This document shows positions 8,863 to 17,139 of a stretch of DNA of 64,000 nucleotides, piece after piece. The first letter of the stretch is position 1. Every line of letters begins with the position of its first letter. Origin of the DNA: Methylomonas koyamae (GTDB lineage Bacteria > Pseudomonadota > Gammaproteobacteria > Methylococcales > Methylomonadaceae); contig NZ_AP019777.1 of NCBI RefSeq assembly GCF_019669905.1, positions 868,001 through 932,000 on the forward strand, written 5' to 3'. The notes under the pieces are model-generated. The model worked only from the letters and a program-made list of their open reading frames with translations, did no database searches and was not told where the DNA came from. The position numbers and the translations under genes were made by a program.

Positions 8863-8924
8863 TTATCTCTGGCAAAGGCGTCGCCCCAGCAAAACCGCAA
8901 ACGACATTCCGCCAGAGGTGAAGT

Positions 8925-10049
8925 ATGCAAGCCAATACTCGACACATCGTCATCGACGACACTACGCTGCGCGACGGCGAACAGTCGGCCGGCGTAGTGT
9001 TTTCGCTGCAGGAAAAGCTGGCGATTGCCGAACGACTGGCGGCATTGGGCGTGCCGGAGCTGGAAATCGGTATCCCGGCGATGGGCGCGCAGGAACGGGC
9101 CGAAATCGAAGCCATTGCCGCGCTGAATCTGCCTTGCAATTTGCTGGTGTGGTCGCGGATGCGAGACGACGATTTGCAGCATTGCCTGGGATTGGGCGTC
9201 GGCATGGTGGACTTGTCCATTTCCGCATCCGACCAGCATATCCAACACAAATTGAAACAAAGCCGGGCCTGGGTGTTAGCCACCATCGACCGCTGCGTCA
9301 AAGCAGCCATCGACGCCGGCTTGCAGGTTTGCGTCGGCGCCGAAGACGCATCGCGCGCCGATAGCGGCTTCCTGGCGCAGATGGCGGAAGCCGCGCAACG
9401 CGCCGGAGCGGTCAGAATCCGCTTCGCCGACACGGTCGGCATCATGGAGCCGTTCGGCACCTTCGAAGCGATCCGCAAATTGCGCAGCGTCACCGACATG
9501 GATATCGAGATGCACGCCCACGACGATTTGGGGCTGGCCACTGCCAACAGTCTGGCCGCCGCCTTTGCCGGCGCCACCCATTTGAATACGACCGTCAACG
9601 GACTGGGCGAACGCGCCGGCAATGCGGCGTTGGAAGAAGTCGTGGTCGGCTTGAAGCAGTTGTACGGTTTCGAAACCGGCGTCGATCTACGCAATTTTCC
9701 GGAATTGTCGCACCAGGTGGCGACGGCTTCCGGCGATACCATCGGCAGCCGCAAAAGCCTGATCGGCCGCGACGTTTTCAGCCACGAAGCCGGCATCCAC
9801 GTCGACGGCCTGTTGAAAGACCCCAACAACTACCAAGGTGTCGACCCGGCCTTGGTCGGCCGCAGCCACCGGCTGGTGCTGGGCAAACATTCCGGCAGCC
9901 AGGGCGTGATGCACGCCTACCGGCAACTCGGTATCCAAATTAACCGCTGGCAGGCCGGCCGCCTGCTGCCTTTGATTCGCGAATTTGTCAGCCTGCACAA
10001 ACGCGAACCGCAATCCGCCGATTTGAACCAGTTCTTACACAGCCTATAG
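8925..10049 (+). CDS. nifV: Homocitrate synthase NifV
   Basis: Condenses acetyl-CoA and 2-oxoglutarate to homocitrate, the organic ligand of the nitrogenase iron-molybdenum cofactor. The 374-residue protein begins with the DRE-TIM signature DDTTLRDGEQSAGV and contains the metal-binding HAHDDLGLATANSLAA segment and GVNGLGERAGN-like loop (TVNGLGERAGNAALEE). Length fits NifV rather than LeuA or long homocitrate synthases. It is the first gene behind the NifA/sigma-54 promoter and leads cysE, nifW, nifZ, nifM and clpX, which settles its assignment as the nif enzyme. Confidence 0.95.
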   Translation: MQANTRHIVIDDTTLRDGEQSAGVVFSLQEKLAIAERLAALGVPELEIGIPAMGAQERAEIEAIAALNLPCNLLVWSRMRDDDLQHCLGLGVGMVDLSISASDQHIQHKLKQSRAWVLATIDRCVKAAIDAGLQVCVGAEDASRADSGFLAQMAEAAQRAGAVRIRFADTVGIMEPFGTFEAIRKLRSVTDMDIEMHAHDDLGLATANSLAAAFAGATHLNTTVNGLGERAGNAALEEVVVGLKQLYGFETGVDLRNFPELSHQVATASGDTIGSRKSLIGRDVFSHEAGIHVDGLLKDPNNYQGVDPALVGRSHRLVLGKHSGSQGVMHAYRQLGIQINRWQAGRLLPLIREFVSLHKREPQSADLNQFLHSL

Positions 10050-10060
10050 CGAGGTGTGCG

Positions 10061-10228
10061 ATGAGTAGTAACCGCCAACAATCAGTCGTGAAAACCAGCA
10101 GTAAAGTCGAAGCGCCGATCGCCAATCCGGCCCAACGCGAGCTGCCGGACGAGCGTTATCCGGGCACGTTCTTCCGGGTACCGGGCGTGCCGATGCCGGG
10201 CAAAACCACCTGGAGCTTGGCAAAATGA
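10061..10228 (+). CDS. Small unknown protein in the nif operon (55 aa)
   Basis: Short ORF with a GAGGTG ribosome binding site just before ATG 10061. Its stop overlaps the cysE start (ATGATG), so it is translationally coupled. The product is basic and proline-rich with a tail rich in Pro and Gly ([19 protein letters not shown]). No signal peptide, membrane helix or known domain is visible. Position between nifV and cysE suggests a nitrogen-fixation role; that is inference only. Confidence 0.6.
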   Translation: MSSNRQQSVVKTSSKVEAPIANPAQRELPDERYPGTFFRVPGVPMPGKTTWSLAK

Positions 10229-11001
10229 TGCTGTTCTCGCCGTCGCGGCTTGCGGCCAAGCCCAGCCTTTGGCAGGACTGGCACGAAGACGTGGCGTGCG
10301 TTTTCGCCCGCGATCCGGCCGCCCGCAACGTATTCGAAGTATTGTTCGCCTATCCCGGCGTGCACGCGGTGCTGATCTATCGGGTGACCCACCGGCTCTG
10401 GCTGGCGGAGTGGAAATTCGCGGCGCGCTTCCTGGCGGCCTTCGGCCGCTGGTTGACCAACGTCGATATCCATCCCGGCGCGACGATAGGCAAACGTTTC
10501 TTCATCGATCACGGCGCCTGCGTCGTGATCGGCGAGACCGCCGAAATCGGTAACGACGTGACCATGTACCACGGCGTCACGCTGGGCGGCACCACCTGGC
10601 ACAAGACCAAGCGTCATCCGACCTTGGGCAATAACGTGCTGGTCGGCGCCGGCGCCAAGATTCTGGGCGCGATCACGCTGGGCGACAACGTCCGGGTCGG
10701 CGCCAACTCGGTAGTGGTCAAGGACGTGCCGCCGTGCTGCACCGTGATCGGCATTCCGGGCCGGATCATTCAGCAAAAGGGCGTCAAGATTCAAGACCCG
10801 CGCGGCATCGATCTGGACCACCACTTGGTGCCGGACCCGATCGGCAAGGCCATCAATTGCCTGGTCGAGCGCTTGGACGAGCTGGAACACAACCAGAAGC
10901 GTTTCGTCGTCGCGGAAGATACCTGCGGCAGTTGCGAAGCGGAAGGGGTGTGCCACGGCGACGAGGTGGTGCAATTGAAGCAGGCGGCAGGTGGCAAATA
11001 A
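10225..11001 (+). CDS. cysE: Serine O-acetyltransferase, nif-associated CysE
   Basis: Acetylates serine with acetyl-CoA, the committed step to cysteine, here probably to supply sulfur for nitrogenase Fe-S clusters. The left-handed beta-helix hexapeptide repeats run from about residue 85 to 185 ([24 protein letters not shown] through [15 protein letters not shown]), with the family's HG and TLGGT motifs. After the catalytic domain there is a C-terminal extension carrying a [10 protein letters not shown] cysteine cluster near residues 232-242, unusual for CysE. Equivalent to cysE1 in the Azotobacter nif cluster by position. Confidence 0.92.
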   Translation: MMLFSPSRLAAKPSLWQDWHEDVACVFARDPAARNVFEVLFAYPGVHAVLIYRVTHRLWLAEWKFAARFLAAFGRWLTNVDIHPGATIGKRFFIDHGACVVIGETAEIGNDVTMYHGVTLGGTTWHKTKRHPTLGNNVLVGAGAKILGAITLGDNVRVGANSVVVKDVPPCCTVIGIPGRIIQQKGVKIQDPRGIDLDHHLVPDPIGKAINCLVERLDELEHNQKRFVVAEDTCGSCEAEGVCHGDEVVQLKQAAGGK

Positions 11002-11525
11002 TGGATTTGCTGCAGTTCGAAGCCGAGGATTTGTATTACGAGCAGGAAGACAGCCCGGAAGTCCAGGCATTGATCAGGTACGCCGCCGAGCGTTACGCGA
11101 CCGGCGAAGCCGAGTTGCCGCTGCTGCAGGCTTACTTGCGGGCGCCGGAGTCGTTGAACGTGCTGGTGTCGTTGAACCGGTTTTACTACTACCAGCACCG
11201 CTTGCAGGAAGCGTTACTGATCTCGGAAAAAGCGTTGGAACTGATCCGGCCCGGCATCGGTTTCCCGGCAGATTGGCGCCAGGTCGGTCTGGGCCTGATT
11301 AGCGATGCGCCGAAGGAGTCGTTGACCCGGATTCGCTTGTATTTGTTTACGTTGAAGTCGGTCGGTTTTTTGAACATGCGCCTGGAAAATCTGGAATTGG
11401 CTAAAGCCATTTTCGAAAAACTGGTGGCGCTGGACGACATGGACCGGATCGGCGCCAAAGGCTTGCTGGAACTGGTGGTCCGCCGCCAGGAAGCCGACGA
11501 AGGAATTTTCCGTTTGTTCGGGTGA
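11001..11525 (+). CDS. Nif-operon helical-repeat (TPR-like) protein of unknown function
   Basis: 174-residue acidic protein whose start overlaps the cysE stop by one base (TAATG). It is all-helical with TPR-like pairs: a segment around residues 50-85 (LNVLVSLNRFYYYQHRLQEA) and another around 120-150. No catalytic motif is visible. Homologous ORFs occur between cysE and nifW in Azotobacter-type clusters, but I know of no assigned function. Probably a cytoplasmic protein-protein interaction factor in nitrogenase maturation. Confidence 0.75.
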   Translation: MDLLQFEAEDLYYEQEDSPEVQALIRYAAERYATGEAELPLLQAYLRAPESLNVLVSLNRFYYYQHRLQEALLISEKALELIRPGIGFPADWRQVGLGLISDAPKESLTRIRLYLFTLKSVGFLNMRLENLELAKAIFEKLVALDDMDRIGAKGLLELVVRRQEADEGIFRLFG

Positions 11526-11598
11526 CCGCTGCCCGGAATGAACACCAAACCACGATGGGCGCCGCCCATGCCGCACAATTGACCCGAAGGTGATAGCC

Positions 11599-11721
11599 AT
11601 GAAAAAGCAGCAGAAATCCGATCCATTCCTGGCCCAGACCGCGGTAATGCTGGTGGTTTTAATAGTGGTGTACGCGCTGGGCGAACAACCCGCCAACCTG
11701 GATCACCTGATAATGAGGTAA
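11599..11721 (+). CDS. Small single-span membrane peptide in the nif operon (40 aa)
   Basis: ORF preceded by GAAGGTGATAG and followed four bases later by the nifW start. A basic N-terminus (MKKQQK) precedes one hydrophobic helix (AVMLVVLIVVYALG) and a short polar tail, giving a predicted inner-membrane peptide. No known family. The tight fit in the operon favours a real gene. Confidence 0.55.
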   Translation: MKKQQKSDPFLAQTAVMLVVLIVVYALGEQPANLDHLIMR

Positions 11722-11725
11722 TGAG

Positions 11726-12040
11726 ATGACTTTTTTGGAAGAAATGGAAGAAATGGAGTCGGCCGAGGACTTTCTGTTGTATTTCGGTTTGGAATACGAC
11801 GCGACTGTGGTCCACGTCAACCGGCTACATATACTGCAGCGGTTCCACGACTATTTGAGCCAAGCCGGCGCCAGCATGCCGGAGGACGAGGACGCCCAGC
11901 GCGAAATCTATAAAAAGCTGCTGCAACGGGCTTATAGCGATTTCGTCCAGTCCGACGCCCAGACCGAAAAGGTGTTTAAGGTGTTCAAGATGATGGAACC
12001 GCAAACCGTGTTCGTATCGCTGGGCGACATCAAAACATGA
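11726..12040 (+). CDS. nifW: Nitrogenase-stabilizing/protective protein NifW
   Basis: Small cytoplasmic protein (104 residues) that binds MoFe protein during maturation and helps protect it from oxygen. It shows the NifW core: an acidic helical start with AEDFLLYFGLEYD, then VVHVNRLHILQRFHDYL and YSDFVQSDAQTEKVFKVF. Length is usual. ATG lies directly behind a TAATGAG context; the stop overlaps nifZ (ATGA). Confidence 0.93.
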   Translation: MTFLEEMEEMESAEDFLLYFGLEYDATVVHVNRLHILQRFHDYLSQAGASMPEDEDAQREIYKKLLQRAYSDFVQSDAQTEKVFKVFKMMEPQTVFVSLGDIKT

Positions 12041-12513
12041 TAGAAGAACGATACGACGAAGAACGGTTCGAGTTCGGCGAGGCGGTGCGGGTCACCCGCA
12101 ACGTGCGCAACGACGGTACCTATCCGGGCAGGGAAATCGGCGATCTGCTGATCCGCCGCGGTAGCGTCGGCCACGTCATTGAAGTCGGCACTTTTTTGCA
12201 GGACCAGGTGATTTACACGGTACATTTTCTGGATCACGGCAAAATGATCGGCTGCCGGGCCGAGGAATTGATCCCGGCCGATGCGCCGTGGAATCCGAGC
12301 CGCTTTGAATTCCGCGACAAAGTCAGATGCAACTGCGATCTGCCGACCGCAGACGGCGTGATCGCCAGCGGCACGGAAGGCGAAGTGCTGAAGATTTTGC
12401 GCGAGCGCGAGCCCTTGCTGTACCACGTGCGGTTTCCGGGTAAGACCATGCAGGTACCGGAAGTCGTATTGGAACCGGCCGACCCGGCCAATTTTCGCGA
12501 ACCGGAGGAGTAG
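12037..12513 (+). CDS. nifZ: Nitrogen fixation protein NifZ
   Basis: Needed for forming the second P-cluster of MoFe protein. The 158-residue product has the duplicated SH3-like beta modules typical of NifZ: FEFGEAVRVTRNVRNDGTYPG near the start, then FRDKVRCNCDLPTADGVIASGTEG with a YHVRFPGKTMQVPE end. The start overlaps the nifW stop by four bases, and nifM starts two bases after the stop. Confidence 0.93.
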   Translation: MIEERYDEERFEFGEAVRVTRNVRNDGTYPGREIGDLLIRRGSVGHVIEVGTFLQDQVIYTVHFLDHGKMIGCRAEELIPADAPWNPSRFEFRDKVRCNCDLPTADGVIASGTEGEVLKILREREPLLYHVRFPGKTMQVPEVVLEPADPANFREPEE

Positions 12514-12514
12514 C

Positions 12515-13375
12515 ATGAATCAAGCCTCTGAAGCCGTAATCGAACCTTACACTTTGTTGCGGGCCTCGTTGAGCCTGTTCAAAAAGTCGCCGGCGGAACT
12601 CGAGCAATTGCAGTTGCGCCAGGTCGAGGTGCAGGCCAAGAACGAATTCGAAATCGAGAGCAGGGTGCTCAGTTCCGCAGAAGCGGCCGGCGTCGTGGTT
12701 TCCGATATCGAACTGGAGCGGGCTTATCAGGAGATCCGCGGCCGCTTCGACGACGAAGACGCGTTTTTAGCGGCACTGGCCGCCAACCGGCTGGATGTCG
12801 ATCAATTGAGGGCCGCGTTGAGCCGGCAATGCAAGGTCAACACCGTGCTGGAGCGGGTCGGATCGCGGGCGCCCAAGGTCAACGAGGTAGAGATCGGCAT
12901 CTTTTACCACTCGCATCCGGAAAAGTTTCACAAGCCCGAGCAGCGTTCCGCCCGCCATATTTTGATCAGCATCAACCCGGATTACCCGGAGAACACCCGC
13001 GACAACGCCCGGCGCCGGATCGAGGAAGTTCTGGAAACGCTGAAACGCAAGCCGCACAAATTCGCCGACCTGGCGCTGAAACATTCGGAGTGCCCGACCG
13101 CGATGCAGGGCGGCGAATTGGGTGCCGTGACCAAAGGTGTGTTATACCCGGAACTGGACCAAGCCTTGTTCAGCTTGAAAGAACAAGCCATCAGCGAGGT
13201 GCTGGAATCCGAAATCGGGTTTCATGTGATCCAATGCCTGAAGATCGTCCCCGCCGAGACGATGTCGCTGAAAAAAGCCACACCGAAGATTCAGCAGATC
13301 ATGCAAGACCGTTACCGCCGCAATTGCCAGCGTACTTGGCTGGCCAGTCTACCCGCCGCCACTAGGAGTGCCTAA
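12515..13375 (+). CDS. nifM: Nitrogenase maturation peptidyl-prolyl isomerase NifM
   Basis: PpiC-type peptidyl-prolyl cis-trans isomerase required to mature the Fe protein NifH. The 286 residues comprise a helical N-terminal half and a parvulin domain at about residues 130-235, with RSARHILISINPDYPENTR, LKHSECPTAMQGGELG and the terminal EIGFHVIQCLKI strand. No signal peptide, consistent with a cytoplasmic chaperone. Its stop is two bases before the clpX ATG. Confidence 0.92.
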   Translation: MNQASEAVIEPYTLLRASLSLFKKSPAELEQLQLRQVEVQAKNEFEIESRVLSSAEAAGVVVSDIELERAYQEIRGRFDDEDAFLAALAANRLDVDQLRAALSRQCKVNTVLERVGSRAPKVNEVEIGIFYHSHPEKFHKPEQRSARHILISINPDYPENTRDNARRRIEEVLETLKRKPHKFADLALKHSECPTAMQGGELGAVTKGVLYPELDQALFSLKEQAISEVLESEIGFHVIQCLKIVPAETMSLKKATPKIQQIMQDRYRRNCQRTWLASLPAATRSA

Positions 13376-13376
13376 C

Positions 13377-14678
13377 ATGACAAAAGAACCGAAACATTGC
13401 TCGTTTTGCGGTATTGAAGCGTCGGCCTCCGTGCCTATGATTGCCGGCACCGAAGGCTATATCTGCGAGGCTTGCGTAATGCTGGCCAGCCAGGTCGTCT
13501 CCAGTTGGGGCAAGAAAAAGGAGCTGGCCGATATGCAGGGGCCGCTGCCGAAGCCGGCTGAAATGAAGGCGATGCTCGACCAGTACGTGATCGGCCAGGA
13601 CCTGGCCAAGGAAATCCTGTCGGTCGCGGTGTATAACCACTACAAACGCTTGAAGCACGTCGGCAGTAAAACCGGCGGTTTGGGCGAAGCCGACCAAAGC
13701 GTCGAAATCGGCAAATCCAACATCCTGATGATAGGCCCGTCCGGCACCGGCAAAACCTTGCTGGCTTCGACCTTGGCCAAGATCGTCGGCGTGCCGTTCG
13801 CGGTCGCCGATGCAACGACCTTGACCCAGGCCGGCTACGTCGGCGACGACGTCGAGAACATCCTGGTGCGCTTGCTGGACGTGGCCGACGGCCAGATCAG
13901 CAAGGCCGAGTGGGGCATCGTTTATATCGACGAGGTCGACAAAATCGCCCGCAGCCCGGAACAAGCCTTCGGTACTCGCGATGTGTCGGGCGAAGGCGTG
14001 CAACAGGCCTTGCTGCGTCTGGTCGAGGGGTCGCAAGTCAAGGTGCCGACCAAGGGCCGGCGCAAGGACCACAGCGGCAGCGACTCGGTGATGGTCGATA
14101 CCAGCAACATTTTGTTCATTGCCGGCGGCGCGTTTCCCGGGTTGGAAAAGCATGTCGAGAAACGGCTGCAGCCGCCGAAAACCGCGATCGGTTTCCACGC
14201 CGAAGTCAACAATCCGGACGACAAGCCCAGCCTGGAACAGATGCTGAACGCGACTCAACCGGACGATTTGAAACGCTTCGGCCTGATTCCGGAATTTATC
14301 GGCCGTTTCCCGGTGCTGGCGCCGCTGGAGCCGCTCGATGTCGATGCCTTGATCCAAGTGTTGACCGAACCGAAAAACGCGCTGGTCAAACAGTACCAAC
14401 AGTTGTTCGCTTTCGACGAAGTCGATCTGGAGTTTACCCAGGATGCATTGGTGGAAATCGCCGAGAAAGCCATTGCCCGCAATACCGGCGCCCGCGGTCT
14501 GCGCGGCATCATGGAGAACGTGCTGCGCAAAACCATGTTCGAACTGCCCTCCCGCACTAACGTCAAGCGCTGTATCGTCAATGCCGAGGTGATTCGCGGC
14601 GAAGGCGAGATTCAGGTGGTGGAACGGGACGGCGTTGCTGACGGCGAGGATTTGAAGCGGTTGTCGGGTGGGGAGTGA
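13377..14678 (+). CDS. clpX: ATP-dependent Clp protease ATP-binding subunit ClpX, nif-linked copy
   Basis: AAA+ unfoldase feeding ClpP. The 433 residues include an N-terminal C4 zinc finger (Cys8, Cys11, Cys30, Cys33), Walker A GPSGTGKT near residue 120, Walker B VYIDEVDKIA, a GYVGDDVE pore loop and the C-terminal small domain. The ClpP-contact IGF loop is not plain: the corresponding region reads HNILFIAGG...FPGLEKHVEKR. ATG at 13377 is chosen; a GTG three codons earlier overlaps nifM. The position matches the second clpX of Azotobacter nif clusters, so it is probably a specialised paralogue turning over nif proteins. Confidence 0.92.
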   Translation: MTKEPKHCSFCGIEASASVPMIAGTEGYICEACVMLASQVVSSWGKKKELADMQGPLPKPAEMKAMLDQYVIGQDLAKEILSVAVYNHYKRLKHVGSKTGGLGEADQSVEIGKSNILMIGPSGTGKTLLASTLAKIVGVPFAVADATTLTQAGYVGDDVENILVRLLDVADGQISKAEWGIVYIDEVDKIARSPEQAFGTRDVSGEGVQQALLRLVEGSQVKVPTKGRRKDHSGSDSVMVDTSNILFIAGGAFPGLEKHVEKRLQPPKTAIGFHAEVNNPDDKPSLEQMLNATQPDDLKRFGLIPEFIGRFPVLAPLEPLDVDALIQVLTEPKNALVKQYQQLFAFDEVDLEFTQDALVEIAEKAIARNTGARGLRGIMENVLRKTMFELPSRTNVKRCIVNAEVIRGEGEIQVVERDGVADGEDLKRLSGGE

Positions 14679-14689
14679 TTTTTCAGATG

Positions 14690-15140
14690 TGCAGGTTGGG
14701 TTAGCCGGCAGGCGTAAGCCAACGGTGTTGTGTCGCTGTCGCGACGGATGGTTTGTAACTCGGTTCGCGGAACGACAGCCGCGATACTTTCTTTTGCTCC
14801 GCCAAAAGAAAGTATCCAAAGACAAATCTGCCTGGAGCAGATTTGGACGCCACCGGCGCACGAAGTGCGAGTGCCTGGATGGCGCGAGTCAGCAGGCGGC
14901 CCGGATGCCGCTTATTCCCTGCGCTTCGAAGCTTTTGCACGGGGTTGCCTGAAGGGGCTTCCCAGCCCCTGCAGGCAAATCGCCGCATCCCTGCGGCGCC
15001 CCTTTGGGCTGATCCGTGCAAAAGCTTCCGTGCTCGGCGCGGCATACGGGAGGGAGTCGGTGTGGTGGGGATTTCGTTTCCTCCGAATATGCCGAAAAGA
15101 AAAAATGTAGGTTGGGTCAGAGTAGCGTAACCCAACAAAA
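14690..15140. repeat. Diverged long intergenic repeat, copy 3, flanked by REP-like GGTTGGGT elements
   Basis: The ~580-base gap between clpX and the glutaredoxin-BolA gene has the same layout as the repeats at 6646-7305: GACAGCCGCGATACTTTC with its GAAAGTATC partner, CCTGCGCTTCGAAGC, CTGATCCGTGCAAAAGCTTCCGTGCTCGGCGCGGCATACGGG. Both edges carry GGTTGGGTTAGC / GCGTAAGCCAAC and GGTTGGGTCAG / GCGTAACCCAAC inverted repeats, a common dispersed gammaproteobacterial element. No gene is supported here. Confidence 0.65.
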
Positions 15141-15256
15141 TCAAAATGTTGGATGTAAGCAGGCAGGAAATTACCTCGCCTTCGGGTGTGAGAACCCGAT
15201 TAAAACAGTTTCGCGGTAGCGAAACCTTAATTGAAAATTGAAAAGTGAAACTCCCT

Positions 15257-15874
15257 ATGAGCGTCAAAGAAAAAATCCTGCAACAACTCGCCGAAAACCC
15301 GGTGATTATTTACATGAAAGGCGTACCCAGCGCGCCGGAGTGCGGCTTTTCCGCCAAGACGGTCGCGATTCTGAACCAGACCAAGATTCCTTACGCCTAC
15401 GTCAACGTGCTGCAAGCGCCGTTCATTCGGGAAAAATTGCCGTCGATTTCGAAATGGCCGACCTACCCGCAAGTATTCATCAACGGCGAGTTGATCGGTG
15501 GCGCCGATATTGTCGAGGCGATGCATAACGACGGCAGCCTGTTGCCGAAGTTGCAGGCCGCCGTTAAGCCGGCCGAAGACAGCGCGCCCAGCCAAACAAT
15601 TACCCATTCCGAAGTCGAGGCGCTGATTCTGGCCGAATATCCCGGCGCGAAAATCGCCATCGAGGGCCAAGGCTGCGATTTAAACATCACCGTAGTCAGC
15701 GATTTGTTCGCCGAGCAGCCGATGATCAAACAACACCAGGGCGTGATGGCAACGTTGAGCGAGCCGCTGGCTTCAGGCCGGCTGCATGCCGTTACGTTGA
15801 AAACCCATACCGCAGCCGCCTGGGCCGCCCTGCAACCGGCGGCTAATCCCGGCTTGCTGCAAATCCAAATTTAA
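15257..15874 (+). CDS. Monothiol glutaredoxin-BolA fusion protein
   Basis: 205-residue two-domain Fe-S handling protein. Residues 1-105 are a Grx4/Grx5-type monothiol glutaredoxin with CGFS active site, WPTYPQVFINGELIGG and DIVEAMHNDG, the glutathione and [2Fe-2S] binding elements. Residues about 118-200 form a BolA/IbaG-like domain (SEVEALILAEYPGAKIAIEG, then SGRLHAVTLKTHT). Separate Grx and BolA proteins form [2Fe-2S]-bridged heterodimers; here they are one chain. ATG 15257 is preferred over GTG 15245. It lies between the nifM-clpX block and nifF, matching a nif-linked Grx5 in Azotobacter, so a role in cluster delivery to nitrogenase is plausible. Confidence 0.92.
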   Translation: MSVKEKILQQLAENPVIIYMKGVPSAPECGFSAKTVAILNQTKIPYAYVNVLQAPFIREKLPSISKWPTYPQVFINGELIGGADIVEAMHNDGSLLPKLQAAVKPAEDSAPSQTITHSEVEALILAEYPGAKIAIEGQGCDLNITVVSDLFAEQPMIKQHQGVMATLSEPLASGRLHAVTLKTHTAAAWAALQPAANPGLLQIQI

Positions 15875-15898
15875 TTCGTTTAACAAGGAGCACATACC

Positions 15899-16429
15899 AT
15901 GGCTAAAGTAGGCATCTTCTTTGGAACCGACACCGGCAACACCCGCAAATTCGCGAAAACGATTGCCAGCAAATTGGGCGATGTCGCCGACAAACCGGTC
16001 AACATCAACAAAGCCAGCGTCGACGATTTGCTGGCCTACGACGTGCTGATTCTGGGCTCGCCGACTTATGGCGAAGGCGAACTGCCGGGCCTGAGCGCCG
16101 GCCACGACAACGAGAGCTGGGAAGAGTTTTTGCCGACCCTGGCCGGTGCCGATTTTTCCGGTAAGACCGTTGCCTTGTACGGTTTGGGCGACCAGGAAGG
16201 CTATCCCGGCCATTTCGTCGATGCGTTGGGCTTTTTGTACGACGCCTTCGCCGATGCCGGCGCTACCATCGTCGGCATGACCAGCAAGGAAGGCTACGAA
16301 TTCAAAAAATCCAAAGCCTTGCTGGGCGACCAGTTTGTCGGTCTAGCCTTGGACGAAGACAACCAAAAAGAGCTCAGCGAAGGCCGCTTGAATGCCTGGC
16401 TGGAGTCGATTTCCTCGGCCTGGGCCTAA
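15899..16429 (+). CDS. nifF: Flavodoxin, NifF type
   Basis: FMN electron carrier that reduces the nitrogenase Fe protein. The 176 residues have the phosphate loop GTDTGNT, the SPTYGEGELPG flavin-stacking loop and ALYGLGDQEGYPGHFVDAL, and belong to the long-chain class. The insertion AGHDNESWEEFLP is characteristic of NifF-like flavodoxins. AAGGAG lies seven bases before the ATG. Location directly after the glutaredoxin-BolA gene and near nifM-clpX supports a nitrogen-fixation role. Confidence 0.9.
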   Translation: MAKVGIFFGTDTGNTRKFAKTIASKLGDVADKPVNINKASVDDLLAYDVLILGSPTYGEGELPGLSAGHDNESWEEFLPTLAGADFSGKTVALYGLGDQEGYPGHFVDALGFLYDAFADAGATIVGMTSKEGYEFKKSKALLGDQFVGLALDEDNQKELSEGRLNAWLESISSAWA

Positions 16430-16441
16430 GCCGAGCCTGCC

Positions 16442-16885
16442 ATGATCGAAGAAGCGGCCGTCGTCACCCGTATCGGCGCCGACGGCCGGACTTGGATCAA
16501 AAGCCTGCAAACCAGTGCTTGCAGCGGCTGTATGCAACAGCAGTCCTGCGGCACTGCGACGCTGGCGAAAGTCCTGCCCAAACGCGAATTCGCAGTCGAT
16601 TCCGATATTGCGCTGCAAGCCGGAGACCGCGTCGTGGTTGCGATCGACGATGGCCATTTGCTGTTGACCTCGCTGATCTTGTACTTGCTACCGTTGCTGA
16701 TCATGCTCGGCGGGGTGGGTTTGGCTCAGGCCTGTTTGCCGCCGCCGCACAATAGCGATTATCTGCCCGAAATCGCGTTAACCAGCCTGTTGGCCGGTTT
16801 CGCGCTGATCAACCGTTGCCAGAACCTGTTGCTGCTGCATCTCTGTTTCAAACCGCAAATTCTGAAAAAACTGCCCGCCGCTTGA
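16442..16885 (+). CDS. SoxR-reducing system / RseC-family membrane protein
   Basis: 147-residue inner-membrane protein. The N-terminal domain holds a cysteine cluster (C27, C30, C36: CSGCMQQQSC) in a segment followed by VLPKREFAVDSDIALQAGDRVVV, the RseC/MucC arrangement thought to bind an Fe-S cluster. Two hydrophobic helices follow (about residues 52-75 and 95-115). RseC proteins act with Rnf-type complexes to reduce SoxR, and Rnf also supplies electrons for nitrogen fixation. Twelve bases after the flavodoxin stop, so probably co-transcribed with it. Confidence 0.8.
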   Translation: MIEEAAVVTRIGADGRTWIKSLQTSACSGCMQQQSCGTATLAKVLPKREFAVDSDIALQAGDRVVVAIDDGHLLLTSLILYLLPLLIMLGGVGLAQACLPPPHNSDYLPEIALTSLLAGFALINRCQNLLLLHLCFKPQILKKLPAA

Positions 16886-16894
16886 GGGTCCCCT

Positions 16895-16910
16895 TGTCGG
16901 ATCGGCGACA
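16895..16910 (+). promoter_or_regulatory. Second NifA upstream activator sequence (TGT-N10-ACA)
   Basis: TGT at 16895-16897 and ACA at 16908-16910 with exactly ten bases between. It precedes the sigma-54 promoter at 17026-17041 by about 115 bases, the same arrangement as ahead of nifV. Confidence 0.65.
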
Positions 16911-17025
16911 ATCCCTTGGCATTGTTGTCGGCTTGTCGCAAAACTCCGGCGCAAAATTTCGCCGGCAATCCGCGTCCGACCCGTAAACCCTGATTAGACC
17001 TTGCATTTCGTAAGGTAAATTTCTA

Positions 17026-17041
17026 TGGCATTGATTTTGCA
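17026..17041 (+). promoter_or_regulatory. Second sigma-54 (-24/-12) promoter
   Basis: TGGCATT-N4-TTGCA with GG and GC ten bases apart, an excellent RpoN match. It ends about 100 bases before the small membrane protein gene at 17140 and is the only strong promoter I see ahead of it. Confidence 0.75.
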
Positions 17042-17139
17042 AATAATTGCTCGAAAACCACTAGGCTTTCAAGAGGGCGACAGGCGAGTGCCAGCGCCTG
17101 CCGCCATTGTGTTTATGGCGAAATCTTCGAGGTGATGAG

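Noticed and set aside
13362..14861. 499-codon minus-strand frame across clpX
   Set aside because: Shadow of clpX; no domain and no start context.
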